A DNA stretch of 64,000 nucleotides from Marinibaculum pumilum (lineage in GTDB: Bacteria; Pseudomonadota; Alphaproteobacteria; Ferrovibrionales; Ferrovibrionaceae), in contig NZ_JBHRTR010000036.1 in the NCBI RefSeq assembly GCF_042646425.1, positions 124,001 to 188,000 on the forward strand. Reading direction: 5' to 3'. Position numbers and translations under genes: made by a program. Shown here in pieces: positions 53,678 to 62,463 of this stretch (the stretch's first letter is position 1; every line of letters starts with the position of its first letter). The notes beneath the pieces are model-generated. The model had not been told where the DNA came from. It ran no database searches and was given only the letters and a program-made list of their open reading frames with translations.

Positions 53678-54676
53678 ATGCACAATTCCGACCCGTTCCT
53701 GGTCGACCTGATGAGCAGGGTGCAGAACGTCCTCCCCCCCGACCTGCGGGAGGAGATCGCCGCCATGCTGGCCGCCAACCGGGCGCGGCAGACGGCGGCG
53801 CTGGCGCCCGCCGGACCGGGCCCCTTCCCCGCCGCGACATTGCGCCAGGACGGCTTCCTGCGGCTGGGCCGGCTGCTGGACGCGGCGGCGGCGACCCGCC
53901 TGCGCGAGCACCTGCTGGCGGGCAAGGTCTATGCCGCCCATGTGCCGGTCTACAGCGACGGGGTCGCGCGCAGCGTCGACGAGACCCGGCATCACAGCGA
54001 TTACGGCTCCTACAAGCTGCAGGACATCCTGGCGGCACCCGGCGTACTGGAGCTTGCGCTGCGCGACGACGTGGTGACGCTGGCCAGCGCCTATCTGGGT
54101 GCCCTGCCCTACATCTATTCGGTGCATGCCTGGTGGACCTATCCGGGCGGCCCGGAGCCGGCGCGGACACACCGGATCCATCGCGACCAGGACGATTTCC
54201 GCTTCCTGTCGCTGTTCGTCTACCTGACCGACGTGAACGGCGCGGAAGACGGCCCCACGGTCTATTATGCCGGCAGCCACCGGAAGGACCTGCTGGCGGC
54301 CGCCACGGTCAACCACCCGGACCCTGTGATCCGGGCCGAGGCGGACCGGATCGGCCGCATCGAGCTGTTCTTCCCGCCGCGCGGCGCCAACGCCACCCGC
54401 TATACCGAACCGCTGCGCAAGCTGCTGGCGCCGCATGAAGCGGTGCTGACCGGGCCGGCGGGCACCGGCTTCATCGCCGACACCTTCGGCCTGCATCGCG
54501 GCAGCCCGCCGGCGAAATGCGACCGCCTGGCGCTATGGATCCGCTTCGGGCTGTACCGGAACTGGGCCTATATCAACGACAAGACGGCGCCGGCGGTGCT
54601 GCCGGCGACGGTGCTCGACCGGCTGACCCCGGCGCAGCGGATGATGCTGGAACTGGTCGCCGTCCCGGAGGGCTGA
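53678..54676 (+). CDS. PhyH-like oxygenase-fold protein
   Basis: 332 aa. The metal-binding pattern of Fe(II)/2-oxoglutarate oxygenases is visible as HRIHRDQDDFRF (His-X-Asp) and a distal His in DTFGLHRGSPPAK, followed by ALWIRFGLYRNW with the 2-oxoglutarate-binding Arg. GAEDGPTVYYAGSHR is typical of PhyH members. It is divergent from the methyltransferase-like gene (170 bp between starts), echoing the PhyH-methyltransferase pair at 2870-4647. Substrate unknown. Confidence 0.75.
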   Translation: MHNSDPFLVDLMSRVQNVLPPDLREEIAAMLAANRARQTAALAPAGPGPFPAATLRQDGFLRLGRLLDAAAATRLREHLLAGKVYAAHVPVYSDGVARSVDETRHHSDYGSYKLQDILAAPGVLELALRDDVVTLASAYLGALPYIYSVHAWWTYPGGPEPARTHRIHRDQDDFRFLSLFVYLTDVNGAEDGPTVYYAGSHRKDLLAAATVNHPDPVIRAEADRIGRIELFFPPRGANATRYTEPLRKLLAPHEAVLTGPAGTGFIADTFGLHRGSPPAKCDRLALWIRFGLYRNWAYINDKTAPAVLPATVLDRLTPAQRMMLELVAVPEG

Positions 54677-54689
54677 AAGCCGCCCGCGT

Positions 54690-56321
54690 CTATTCCTGCC
54701 GCGCCCAGTCGATCAGCGGGTTCCGCCGGGCGGCGCCGTCCTGCAGCGGCGCCGGGCCGCCGATGACGCCGGGCCGCGGCCGGGGCAGCGGCACCGGCGG
54801 TGTCGCCGGGGCGGTGATGCCGACCTCGCCGCGCGGGCCGCCGCCATCCGGCCCGAGGATCTGCGCGGCGGTTTCGCCGGTGCCGGGCAGGCCTTCGCGC
54901 AGGAGCTGCTCCGCGGTCGGCGGGTCCCGCGCCAGCAGGATGGTGCGTTCCGGCCGCTCCCGCGCCACCACATCCTCGACATCCAGCTGGCCGGTGGCGG
55001 CCAGCAGCTCCACCGCCGCCAGAACCACCTCCGCCTCGGCGGACACGGCATCGCTCTGGGCGTTGATCAGCGCCGTCTCGCCCGACAGCACGTCGATCAG
55101 CGAGCGCTGGCCCAGCGCGCGCTCCTGCACCGCCACGTCCAAAAAGGCGCGGGCGATCTCCGCCTGGTCGAACAGCAGCCGCGAACGCAGCTCCGCCGTG
55201 TCCAGCCGCTGCCAGGAATTCCGCACCGCCTCCTCGATGGTGCGGCGCAGGTCGGCAAGGGCGCGGCTGGAGGAAACGATATCCGCCTGGGCGGCGCGCA
55301 GGTCGTTCAGGGCGGTCAGGCCCAGGTTGAGGCCGAAATTCATCTCCAGCCGCACCGACTGCTCGCCGCGATAGCCGGCGGTGCCGTTCACGTCCTCCTC
55401 CATCTTGCTTTCCCCCTTCAGTTCCAGGGTGGGGAACAGTTCGTCGGCGCGCACCCGGCGGCGGTCCTGCTGCGCCACGGCGACCTGCAGCACCGCCTCC
55501 CGCACCTGGGGATTGCCTTCGAAGGCGAGGTCGATCGCGTCCTGCAGAAGCGGCGGCAGGCTGGCCGCCTGGATGCCAAGCCCGGTCAGCGCCTCGGTCT
55601 CTGCCGGTGCCTCGCCGTACACGGCGCGGTAGCGGTTGCGCGCCTCCTGCAGGGCGCCGATGGCAGCGACCCGGCGGGCCTCCGCCCCGGCCAGCTGGGT
55701 CTTGGCCTGCAGCAGGTCGGTGGTGTAGCCGGCGCCGACCTGGATCCGCACCTCTTCCAGCCCGGTCTGGCGGCGGATGTTCTCCACCGACTGGGTGGCG
55801 AAGGCCAGCACGTCAGCGGCACGCACCAGCGCGACATGGGCGCTGAGCGCCTCCGCCAGGACCGACTGGCGGGTACGCTGCAGCGCGGCCTCGGACTGGC
55901 CAAGCTGCAGCCGCGCCTTCTCGATATCGGCATTGCTGGCGCCGAAATCCCACAGCAGCTGGCTGATGGTCAGGCTCACCCCCCGGGGATTGAGGGTGGT
56001 CGCCGGGCTGGTCGGTTCATCGACCCGGGCCCGGCCGAGCTTCCCGGTGACGTCCAGGGTCGGATACCAGCCCCCCAGGGCGCTGCGGGCAAGCTGCTGT
56101 GCCGCCTCCAGGTCCGCCCGCGCGCCCAGTACCCGGTCATGGCTGTCGACCGCTTCCGTGACCTGCTGGCGCAGGGCGAGGGTCGCCGCGCCGTCGGCAG
56201 GCTGCGCGAGGGCGGAGGCGCCGCCGGCCGCGGCCAGCAGCGCCGCCGACAACAGCAGGGCATGGCAGAGCGGTGCCGCTGCGCGGAACGGCCGCGATGT
56301 TCGCTCCCGTGACGGTGTCAT
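54690..56321 (-). CDS. tolC: TolC-family outer-membrane efflux/secretion protein
   Basis: 543 aa. A signal peptide (ALLLSAALLAAAGGASALAQ) precedes two tandem outer-membrane-factor repeats of long coiled coils, with LGGWYPTLDVTGKLG and SLTISQLLWDFGASNADIEK in the first and LFPTLELKGESKMEE and ALNDLRAAQADIVSSSRALAD in the second. The C-terminal 90 residues are Pro-rich. It most likely completes the type I system with HlyD and the ABC protein 2 kb away. ATG 56321 has only a weak site; an open frame continues upstream without support. Confidence 0.88.
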   Translation of the reverse strand: MTPSRERTSRPFRAAAPLCHALLLSAALLAAAGGASALAQPADGAATLALRQQVTEAVDSHDRVLGARADLEAAQQLARSALGGWYPTLDVTGKLGRARVDEPTSPATTLNPRGVSLTISQLLWDFGASNADIEKARLQLGQSEAALQRTRQSVLAEALSAHVALVRAADVLAFATQSVENIRRQTGLEEVRIQVGAGYTTDLLQAKTQLAGAEARRVAAIGALQEARNRYRAVYGEAPAETEALTGLGIQAASLPPLLQDAIDLAFEGNPQVREAVLQVAVAQQDRRRVRADELFPTLELKGESKMEEDVNGTAGYRGEQSVRLEMNFGLNLGLTALNDLRAAQADIVSSSRALADLRRTIEEAVRNSWQRLDTAELRSRLLFDQAEIARAFLDVAVQERALGQRSLIDVLSGETALINAQSDAVSAEAEVVLAAVELLAATGQLDVEDVVARERPERTILLARDPPTAEQLLREGLPGTGETAAQILGPDGGGPRGEVGITAPATPPVPLPRPRPGVIGGPAPLQDGAARRNPLIDWARQE

Positions 56322-56492
56322 GCGCGCTGGGCTACCCCGGTGGGCGGAGCGGTCGCCGGGTCGGCGGCCGCGATGACCTTCTGCAAACGAATCCAAGGTC
56401 CACAACCTAACAAAATTTTCCGTCCTTGCGGCAGCCGAACGGGGTCCGGATGCGCCTGCCGCAACTGGCCCATCGAAACCGTCGACGGGGAC

Positions 56493-56528
56493 TTGACGTA
56501 ACATTCGATCATTCGCATATTCCGATTT
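56493..56528 (+). promoter_or_regulatory. Promoter/operator of the persulfide-response operon
   Basis: TTGACG (56493-56498), 17-bp spacer, CATATT (56516-56521). Transcription would begin at about 56528, right at the ArsR start codon at 56529, so the mRNA may be leaderless. ACATTC near 56501 and GAATGT near 56531 form an inverted repeat that spans the -10, as expected for repressor binding. Confidence 0.5.
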
Positions 56529-56879
56529 ATGAATGTGCAGGACATGAACTTGGTGGCCGGCGAAGTCAGCGAGCTGATGCGCGCCCTGGCCAATCCCCAT
56601 CGGCTGATGCTGCTTTGCCAGCTTGTGGAGGGCGAGAAGTCGGTCGGCGAGCTGGCCGAAGCCCTCGACCTGCGGCAACCCACGGTCAGCCAGCATCTGG
56701 CGCTGATGCGCCGCGACGACCTGGTCCGGTCCCGGCGGGAGGGTCAGGTGATCCGCTACCGCCTCGGCCGTCCGGAAGTCGGGCGGATGATGGGCTTCCT
56801 GTACCAGACCTTCTGCGGCCCCGGTGCCGCGGCCGGGCCGCAGGCGGACGAAGCGGCATCCGACAGCAAGAGCGAGTGA
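56529..56879 (+). CDS. ArsR-family persulfide-sensing repressor (SqrR/BigR-like)
   Basis: 116 aa. Winged helix with DLRQPTVSQHLALMRRDDLVRS and REGQVIRYRL. Two cysteines, Cys30 (MLLCQLV) and Cys96 (QTFCGP), are 66 residues apart, the same spacing as the two redox Cys of SqrR (41 and 107) that form a polysulfide bridge. The metal-site motif ELCVCD of ArsR/SmtB is missing. It heads an operon of sulfur genes, so it should release DNA when persulfides accumulate. A second Met at codon 6 is an alternative start. Confidence 0.86.
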   Translation: MNVQDMNLVAGEVSELMRALANPHRLMLLCQLVEGEKSVGELAEALDLRQPTVSQHLALMRRDDLVRSRREGQVIRYRLGRPEVGRMMGFLYQTFCGPGAAAGPQADEAASDSKSE

Positions 56880-56884
56880 CAGAA

Positions 56885-57523
56885 ATGACTTCTTCGAACC
56901 CCGTCCAGACCGACAGTCAGCGCCCAGGGAGCCAGCGCCCAGAGAGCCAGCGCCCCTCCGGCCAGATCGATCCCCGCACCCTGAAAGGCTGGCTCGACAG
57001 CGGCCGCGCCGTGCTGATCGACATCCGGGAAGCCGACGAATATGCCCGCGAGCATATCCCCGGCGCCCGCCATGTCCCGCTGTCTGGCTTCAACGCCAGC
57101 GATTTCGACGGCGAGCATGACCGGATCGGCGTCTTCCACTGCGCCAGCGGCAACCGCACCGCCGGCGCCGCCGCGCAGCTGATGCAGACCGCCTTCGGCG
57201 AGGTCTACCTGCTGCAGGGCGGCCTGCAGGCCTGGCGCAATGCGGGCCTGCCGGTGAACGTCAACCGGAAGGCGCCGCTGCCGCTGATGCGGCAGGTGCA
57301 GATCGCCGCCGGCAGCCTGGTGGTGGCCGGCGTGGCCCTGGGCTTCCTGGTATCGCCCTGGCTCTACCTGCTGGCCGCCTTCGTCGGCGCCGGCCTCGCC
57401 TTTGCAGGGATCAGCGGCTTCTGCGGCATGGCCCGCATGCTGGCCGTCATGCCCTGGAACCGGGCGCCGGTCGCGCCCATCCCGTCCCCCGCCACGCACG
57501 CAACCCGGGAGGCCGTGTCATGA
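56885..57523 (+). CDS. Rhodanese domain fused to a DUF2892-like membrane domain
   Basis: 212 aa. After a repetitive Gln/Arg/Pro head (SQRPGSQRPESQRPS), a rhodanese domain runs about residues 30-125, with VLIDIREADEYAREHIPGAR and the active Cys in FHCASGNRT. Two membrane helices follow (LVVAGVALGFLVSPWLYLL; FVGAGLAFAGISGFCG). It would pass sulfane sulfur at the membrane. The start is 5 bp after the repressor stop, and the stop overlaps the next start. Confidence 0.88.
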   Translation: MTSSNPVQTDSQRPGSQRPESQRPSGQIDPRTLKGWLDSGRAVLIDIREADEYAREHIPGARHVPLSGFNASDFDGEHDRIGVFHCASGNRTAGAAAQLMQTAFGEVYLLQGGLQAWRNAGLPVNVNRKAPLPLMRQVQIAAGSLVVAGVALGFLVSPWLYLLAAFVGAGLAFAGISGFCGMARMLAVMPWNRAPVAPIPSPATHATREAVS

Positions 57524-58410
57524 ATGCCACCGCAACCGAGATCGGCGTCAAGCCGGACGTCACCGCCTTCTTCGACGAGGCGACCTTCACCGTCAGCTAT
57601 ATCGTCGCCGACCCGCAGACCCGCGACTGCGCCATCGTGGACGCGGTCCTGGACTACGACCCGGCGTCGGGCCGCACCAGCACCGCATCCGCCGACAGGA
57701 TCGTCGCCGCGGTGACCGAGCGGAAGCTGAAGGTCGACTGGATCCTGGAGACCCATGTCCATGCCGACCATCTGTCCGCGGCGCAGTACCTGCGCGGAAA
57801 GCTGGGCGGGAAGATCGCCATCGGCAACCAGGTCCCGATCGTCCAGCACACCTTCCGCAAGGTCTTCAACCTGCATGACAGTGTGGCCACCGACGGTCGT
57901 CAGTTCGACCGCCTGTTCGCCGACGGCGAGCGGTTCGCGATCGGACGGCTGCAGGCGGAGGTGATGCATACGCCGGGCCATACGCCGGCCTGCTCGACCT
58001 ACCGGATCGGCGATGCGCTGTTCGTGGGCGATACCCTGTTCATGCCCGACTACGGCACCGCGCGCTGCGATTTTCCCGGCGGCGATGCCCGCACCCTGTA
58101 CAAATCGGTGCAGCGGATCCTGGCGCTGCCGCCGGAGACGCGGATGTTCCTCTGCCACGACTACAAGGCGCCGGACCGGGCCGACTATGCCTGGGAGACC
58201 AGTGTCGGCGCGCAGAAGGCGAAGAACGTCCATGTCCATGACGGTATCGACGAGGAGAGCTTCGTGCGCATGCGCACCGAGCGCGACGCCACCCTCGACA
58301 TGCCGCGCATGATCCTGCCGTCTGTGCAGGTGAACATGCGCGCCGGCGAGATGCCGCCGCCGGAAGACAATGGCGTCTCCTACCTGAAGATGCCCATCAA
58401 CATGTTCTGA
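57520..58410 (+). CDS. ETHE1/Blh-like persulfide dioxygenase (metallo-beta-lactamase fold)
   Basis: 296 aa. Metal motifs are THVHADHLSAA, MHTPGHTPACSTY, VGDTLFMPDYGTARCDFPGG and FLCHDYKAPD, in the order of ETHE1-type Fe(II) enzymes that oxidise glutathione persulfide to sulfite. The closest genetic comparison is Blh of the bigR operons. It overlaps the rhodanese gene by 4 bp (ATGA). Confidence 0.88.
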   Translation: MNATATEIGVKPDVTAFFDEATFTVSYIVADPQTRDCAIVDAVLDYDPASGRTSTASADRIVAAVTERKLKVDWILETHVHADHLSAAQYLRGKLGGKIAIGNQVPIVQHTFRKVFNLHDSVATDGRQFDRLFADGERFAIGRLQAEVMHTPGHTPACSTYRIGDALFVGDTLFMPDYGTARCDFPGGDARTLYKSVQRILALPPETRMFLCHDYKAPDRADYAWETSVGAQKAKNVHVHDGIDEESFVRMRTERDATLDMPRMILPSVQVNMRAGEMPPPEDNGVSYLKMPINMF

Positions 58411-58498
58411 CCGACCCGGAAGGGTCCCCCGGCAGGTGCGGGCGCCGCGGTGCGCGCCCGCACCGCCGCCGCAATTACGTCACCCGAAAGGACTGACC

Positions 58499-60349
58499 AT
58501 GACCGGGACTTCCGGCACTGGTCCGGACGGCTCCGCCCGGTCGCTGCCCCCGCTCGCCCGCTTCCTGCCCTTCATGGACTGGGCGCGGCACTACGACCGC
58601 GGCACCTTCGGCGCCGATTTCCTGGCGGCCGTCATCGTCACCATCATGCTGATCCCGCAAAGCCTGGCCTATGCCATGCTGGCGGGCCTGCCGCCCGCCA
58701 CCGGCCTCTATGCCAGCATGCTGCCGCTGGTGGCCTATGCGGTCTTCGGCTCCAGCCGCACCCTGGCCGTGGGCCCGGTCGCCGTCCTTTCCCTGATGAC
58801 CGCCGCCACCCTGTCACGGCTGGACCTGCCGACCGACGAGGCGCGGCTGGGGGCCGCGGCGCTGCTGGCGGCTTTGTCCGGCGGCCTGCTGGTCGCCCTC
58901 GGCCTGCTGCGGCTGGGCGCCATCGCCAACCTGTTGAGCCATCCCGTGATCTCCGGCTTCATCACCGCCTCCGGCATCCTGATCGCCGCCGGCCAGCTGA
59001 AGCACCTGCTGGGCATCCCGCTGGAGGGCCACAACCTGCCGGAACTGGCCCAGTCGGCCTGGGCGCACTGGCAGTCGATCGACGCAGCAACCGCCATCGT
59101 CGGCGCCGCCGTGCTGGCCATGTTATGGGGCGCGCGCCGCTGGCTGGCCGGCGGACTGGCCGCGCTGGGCCTGTCGCGCAGCCTGGCCGGAACCGTCTCC
59201 CGCGCCGCGCCGGTGCTGGCCGTCGCCGCCACCATCCTGGCGGTGCATTTCCTGCCCGCCAGCCTGGACAGCGTGCGCATCGTCGGCAGCATCCCGCAGG
59301 GCCTGCCGCCGCTGGCCTGGCCGACGATGGATGCCGAGCTGGTGCTGGAACTGCTACCGGATGCGGCGCTGATCGCGCTGGTCGGCTTCGTTGAATCCGT
59401 CTCCGTCGCGCAGACCCTGGCCGCCAAGCGGCGGCAGAGCATCCGTCCCGACCAGGAACTGTTCGGCCTGGGCGCCGCCAATGTCGCGGCCGCGGTGACC
59501 GGCGGCTATCCGGTCACCGGCGGCTTCGCGCGCTCCACGGTCAATTTCGATGCCGGCGCGGCGACCCCGCTGGCCGGCGCGATGACCGCGATCGGCATCG
59601 CTGCCACCGCCCTGCTGCTGACCCCGGCCTTCCACGACCTGCCGCGGGCGACCCTGGCGGCGACCATCGTGGTGGCGGTGTCGAGCCTGATCGACTTCAA
59701 GGCCCTGGCCCGGACCTGGCGCTATTCGCTGACTGACTTCGCGGCGATGGCGGCGACCATCCTGATGGTGCTGGCGGTCGGCGTGGAGGCGGGCATCGCC
59801 ACCGGCGTCGCCCTGTCCGTGGCGCTGCATCTGGGACGCACTCTGCGGCCGCATATCGCCATCGTGGGCCAGGTGCCGGGCACCGAGCATTTCCGCAATG
59901 TGAAGCGGCACGAGGTCGTGGTCAGCCCGAAGGTGCTGTCGTTCCGGGTCGACGAGAGCCTCTACTTCGCCAATGCCCGCTTCCTGGAGGACTGGCTGGC
60001 CGCACGGATCGCCGAGCGGCCCGAGGTCCGGGACGTGGTGCTGATCTGCAGCGCGGTGAACATGATCGACGCCAGCGCCCTGGAGAGCCTGGAGACGGTG
60101 AGCGAGCGGCTCGGCGCCGCCGGCGTGCGGCTGCACCTGTCGGAGGTGAAGGGGCCGGTGATGGACCGCCTGCGGCGCAGCCATTTCCTCGACCATCTGA
60201 GCGGCCAGGTATTCCTCAGCCAGCACCAGGCGATGTGCGCCCTGGCGCCGGAGACGGTGCGCCAGGCGATTGGCAGCGCCGCCTGCAGCGAGGCGGAGGC
60301 GGAGGCCCTCGCGATGCCGCGCCGCGCGGGCAGCTCCGGCCAGGACTGA
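58499..60349 (+). CDS. SulP-family anion transporter with STAS domain
   Basis: 616 aa. Residues about 40-430 are hydrophobic with the SulP signature region IPQSLAYAMLAGLPPATGLY, then GGYPVTGGFARSTVNFDAGA. Residues about 470-585 are a STAS domain (LSFRVDESLYFANARFLED, LICSAVNMIDASALESLE). Start ATG 58499 has AGGA seven bases upstream and lies 88 bp after the dioxygenase gene. It may move the sulfite or sulfate made by the operon, or import sulfate. Confidence 0.88.
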   Translation: MTGTSGTGPDGSARSLPPLARFLPFMDWARHYDRGTFGADFLAAVIVTIMLIPQSLAYAMLAGLPPATGLYASMLPLVAYAVFGSSRTLAVGPVAVLSLMTAATLSRLDLPTDEARLGAAALLAALSGGLLVALGLLRLGAIANLLSHPVISGFITASGILIAAGQLKHLLGIPLEGHNLPELAQSAWAHWQSIDAATAIVGAAVLAMLWGARRWLAGGLAALGLSRSLAGTVSRAAPVLAVAATILAVHFLPASLDSVRIVGSIPQGLPPLAWPTMDAELVLELLPDAALIALVGFVESVSVAQTLAAKRRQSIRPDQELFGLGAANVAAAVTGGYPVTGGFARSTVNFDAGAATPLAGAMTAIGIAATALLLTPAFHDLPRATLAATIVVAVSSLIDFKALARTWRYSLTDFAAMAATILMVLAVGVEAGIATGVALSVALHLGRTLRPHIAIVGQVPGTEHFRNVKRHEVVVSPKVLSFRVDESLYFANARFLEDWLAARIAERPEVRDVVLICSAVNMIDASALESLETVSERLGAAGVRLHLSEVKGPVMDRLRRSHFLDHLSGQVFLSQHQAMCALAPETVRQAIGSAACSEAEAEALAMPRRAGSSGQD

Positions 60350-60391
60350 GGGACCGCCGGGTCCCACGTCACGAACGCGCCGGGGACCGGC

Positions 60392-60988
60392 TCAGTCTTC
60401 GCCGACCCAGTCCTGCCAGGCCGGCCAGGCGGCCACCAGCGCCGCCAGGGCCGCGTAGCCGCCGCTGTTCGGATGGGCACCGTCGCCGGCAGCGGCTTCC
60501 GCCCGCCAAGACCGGCAGTCGGACAGCGGCCCGATCACCGGCAGATAGGCAATGGACAACGACCCGCAGAGTTCCGCCAGCTGCACCGACAGCGCGGCGA
60601 TGCGCGCATCGGCCTCCTCCGTGCCGACGGGCGGCGGCCCTACCATCAGGGTGGGTGCGGTCGCGACCGCAGCCCCGAGGATCGCCCGCGCATGGCCCAG
60701 GCTTGCCGAGGCCGGCAGGCGCCGCTTCCCCTCCCCGTCATCCGCGCAGTCGTTGGCACCGAAGGAAAAGACAAGCCGCCCCTCCACCCCAACCGGCAGC
60801 CTGCACCGTGCCTCCGCCGCCCAGCGGGCAGCAATATCTGCGCTGCTATCCCGCCGGATGCCGAGATTGTAGAGGGTCAGGTCGCGGCCGGACGCTCGCG
60901 CCTGCGCACAGAGCCGGCCGACCCAGCCGAGGCAGGCGTCGTCGCCGGTCCCGTTCACGAAACTGTCACCGAAGAAGCAGATCCGCAT
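60392..60988 (-). CDS. SGNH/GDSL hydrolase
   Basis: 198 aa. Block I is MRICFFGDSFVNGTG with Ser at residue 9 (GDS), block II has NLGIRRD (Gly), block III is FSFGANDC (Asn), and block V is DGAHPNSGGY (Asp and His). All four SGNH residues are present. It has no signal peptide, so it is cytoplasmic. ATG 60988 has GGGGAGG upstream; the open frame upstream is Arg/Ala-rich. Substrate unknown (ester or acyl group). Confidence 0.85.
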   Translation of the reverse strand: MRICFFGDSFVNGTGDDACLGWVGRLCAQARASGRDLTLYNLGIRRDSSADIAARWAAEARCRLPVGVEGRLVFSFGANDCADDGEGKRRLPASASLGHARAILGAAVATAPTLMVGPPPVGTEEADARIAALSVQLAELCGSLSIAYLPVIGPLSDCRSWRAEAAAGDGAHPNSGGYAALAALVAAWPAWQDWVGED

Positions 60989-61161
60989 GGACCCTCCCCG
61001 TCCTTGCCGCCCGCCGGGGCCTGCTCGGCCGTCGCGACGCCGTCGACGTGCAGCAGCGGCAGCAGCAGACGGAGCGGCGAGAGCCGGTGCATAGCGTTCG
61101 CGGCCCGCGGGACCGGCATGCTCTCGCAAGACGGCCCCGTCGACCGCCCTACCCTTCCATG

Positions 61162-62463
61162 TCACGCGGACCGACAGGCCTGCATGAACCGCTCCACCTC
61201 GCCGCGCAGCATCTCGGCCTGCCGCCCCAGGTCTTCCGCCGCCGTCCGGACCTCATGCGCGGCAGTGTCGGTTTCCGCCGCCGAAGCGCTCACCAGGGCG
61301 GTGTTCCGCGCGACCTCGCTGGTGCCGGACGACGCCTCCTGGACGTTCTTGGAGATCTCGATCGTCGCCGAGGTCTGCTGTTCGACAGCGCTCGAGACGG
61401 CGGTGGACAGGCGGCTCACCTCTTCGATGGAGCCGGCGATCGCGCCGATCGCGGCGACGGCGTCGTCGGTTGCGGCGCGGATGCCGGCGACCTGCTGCTG
61501 GATCCGGTCGGTCGCCTGGCCGGTCTGGCTGGCCAGGGACTTCACCTCCGAGGCGACCACGGCGAAGCCCTTGCCCGCCTCGCCCGCGCGTGCCGCCTCG
61601 ATCGTCGCGTTGAGCGCCAGCAGGTTGGTCTGTTCGGAGATTTCGCGGATCAGGGTAATGACGCTGCCGATCTCCTCCGCCGCCTGGCTGAGGGTCTGCA
61701 CCAGTGCATTGGCGGCCTGGGCGCGTTGGCTTGCCGTCTCCGTCGTGCGGCTCGCCTCGGCCACCTGGCGCTCGATCTCGCCGATGGAGGCGGAGAGTTC
61801 CTCCGCCGCCGCCGCCACCGTCTGGACGCTGACGGAAGCCTCTTCGGTTGCCGCCGCGACCGTGGTGGTCTGGGATTTGGTATTCTCCGCCAGGCCGGTC
61901 AGGTTGCCGGCCGTGGTCCGCATTTGTCCGATCGCGGCCGTGAAGGAGTCCACAACCCCGGCCACGTTGCTTTCGAAGCGTTCGGTGATGTCGTGGAACT
62001 GCTCCACCTTTTCCCGCATTGCGCCGATCGCGGCATTGATGCGGTTGGCGCTGTGCAGGTAGTGGCCGCGCAGGCCCTCCGGGCGGATGGTGCGGAAATA
62101 CTTGCCGTGGACCAGGTATTCCATCGCCGCCCCGCTCTCGCGCACGAAGGCGTCGTTGACGTCGATGACCCGGTTCAGCCCGTTCAGCAGGCGGCCGGTC
62201 TGCCCGCCCTCGTCTATGCGGACCAGCCGCTGCTCGAAATCGCCGCGCGCCACCGCCTCGCAGACATCGGCGCCGCGGCGGATCCAGCGCGCGGTGCGCT
62301 GCAGGAAGACCAGCGATGCCGCCGATGCGATCGCGGCGGCGAGGGCCGCCGCCAGGGCGATCCAGGGCAGGCCGGTCAGGGCGAGGATTGCGGCGGCCAG
62401 GGCGGCGAGGATCGCGACCGCGCCCGCGGCGCGCGCCCTAGAGAGAGAACACGAAGGCATCAT
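61162..62463 (-). CDS. Methyl-accepting chemotaxis protein, membrane-anchored, without a sensor domain
   Basis: 433 aa. Two N-terminal hydrophobic segments (residues 10-55) with almost no periplasmic loop are followed by a HAMP-like/linker region (RGADVCEAVARGDFEQRLVRI) and the signalling domain with IREISEQTNLLALNATIEAA and GKGFAVVASEVKSLA. With no sensor of its own it probably receives signals from the PAS protein at 62438-62962, with which it overlaps by 26 bp. Strong GGGAGGGG upstream. Confidence 0.85.
   Translation of the reverse strand: MMPSCSLSRARAAGAVAILAALAAAILALTGLPWIALAAALAAAIASAASLVFLQRTARWIRRGADVCEAVARGDFEQRLVRIDEGGQTGRLLNGLNRVIDVNDAFVRESGAAMEYLVHGKYFRTIRPEGLRGHYLHSANRINAAIGAMREKVEQFHDITERFESNVAGVVDSFTAAIGQMRTTAGNLTGLAENTKSQTTTVAAATEEASVSVQTVAAAAEELSASIGEIERQVAEASRTTETASQRAQAANALVQTLSQAAEEIGSVITLIREISEQTNLLALNATIEAARAGEAGKGFAVVASEVKSLASQTGQATDRIQQQVAGIRAATDDAVAAIGAIAGSIEEVSRLSTAVSSAVEQQTSATIEISKNVQEASSGTSEVARNTALVSASAAETDTAAHEVRTAAEDLGRQAEMLRGEVERFMQACRSA

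Noticed and set aside
52800..54170. Longer 456-codon version of the methyltransferase-like protein
   Set aside because: The extra N-terminal 220 residues are Arg/Pro-rich, overlap a real divergent oxygenase gene, and an internal ATG has a good ribosome-binding site.
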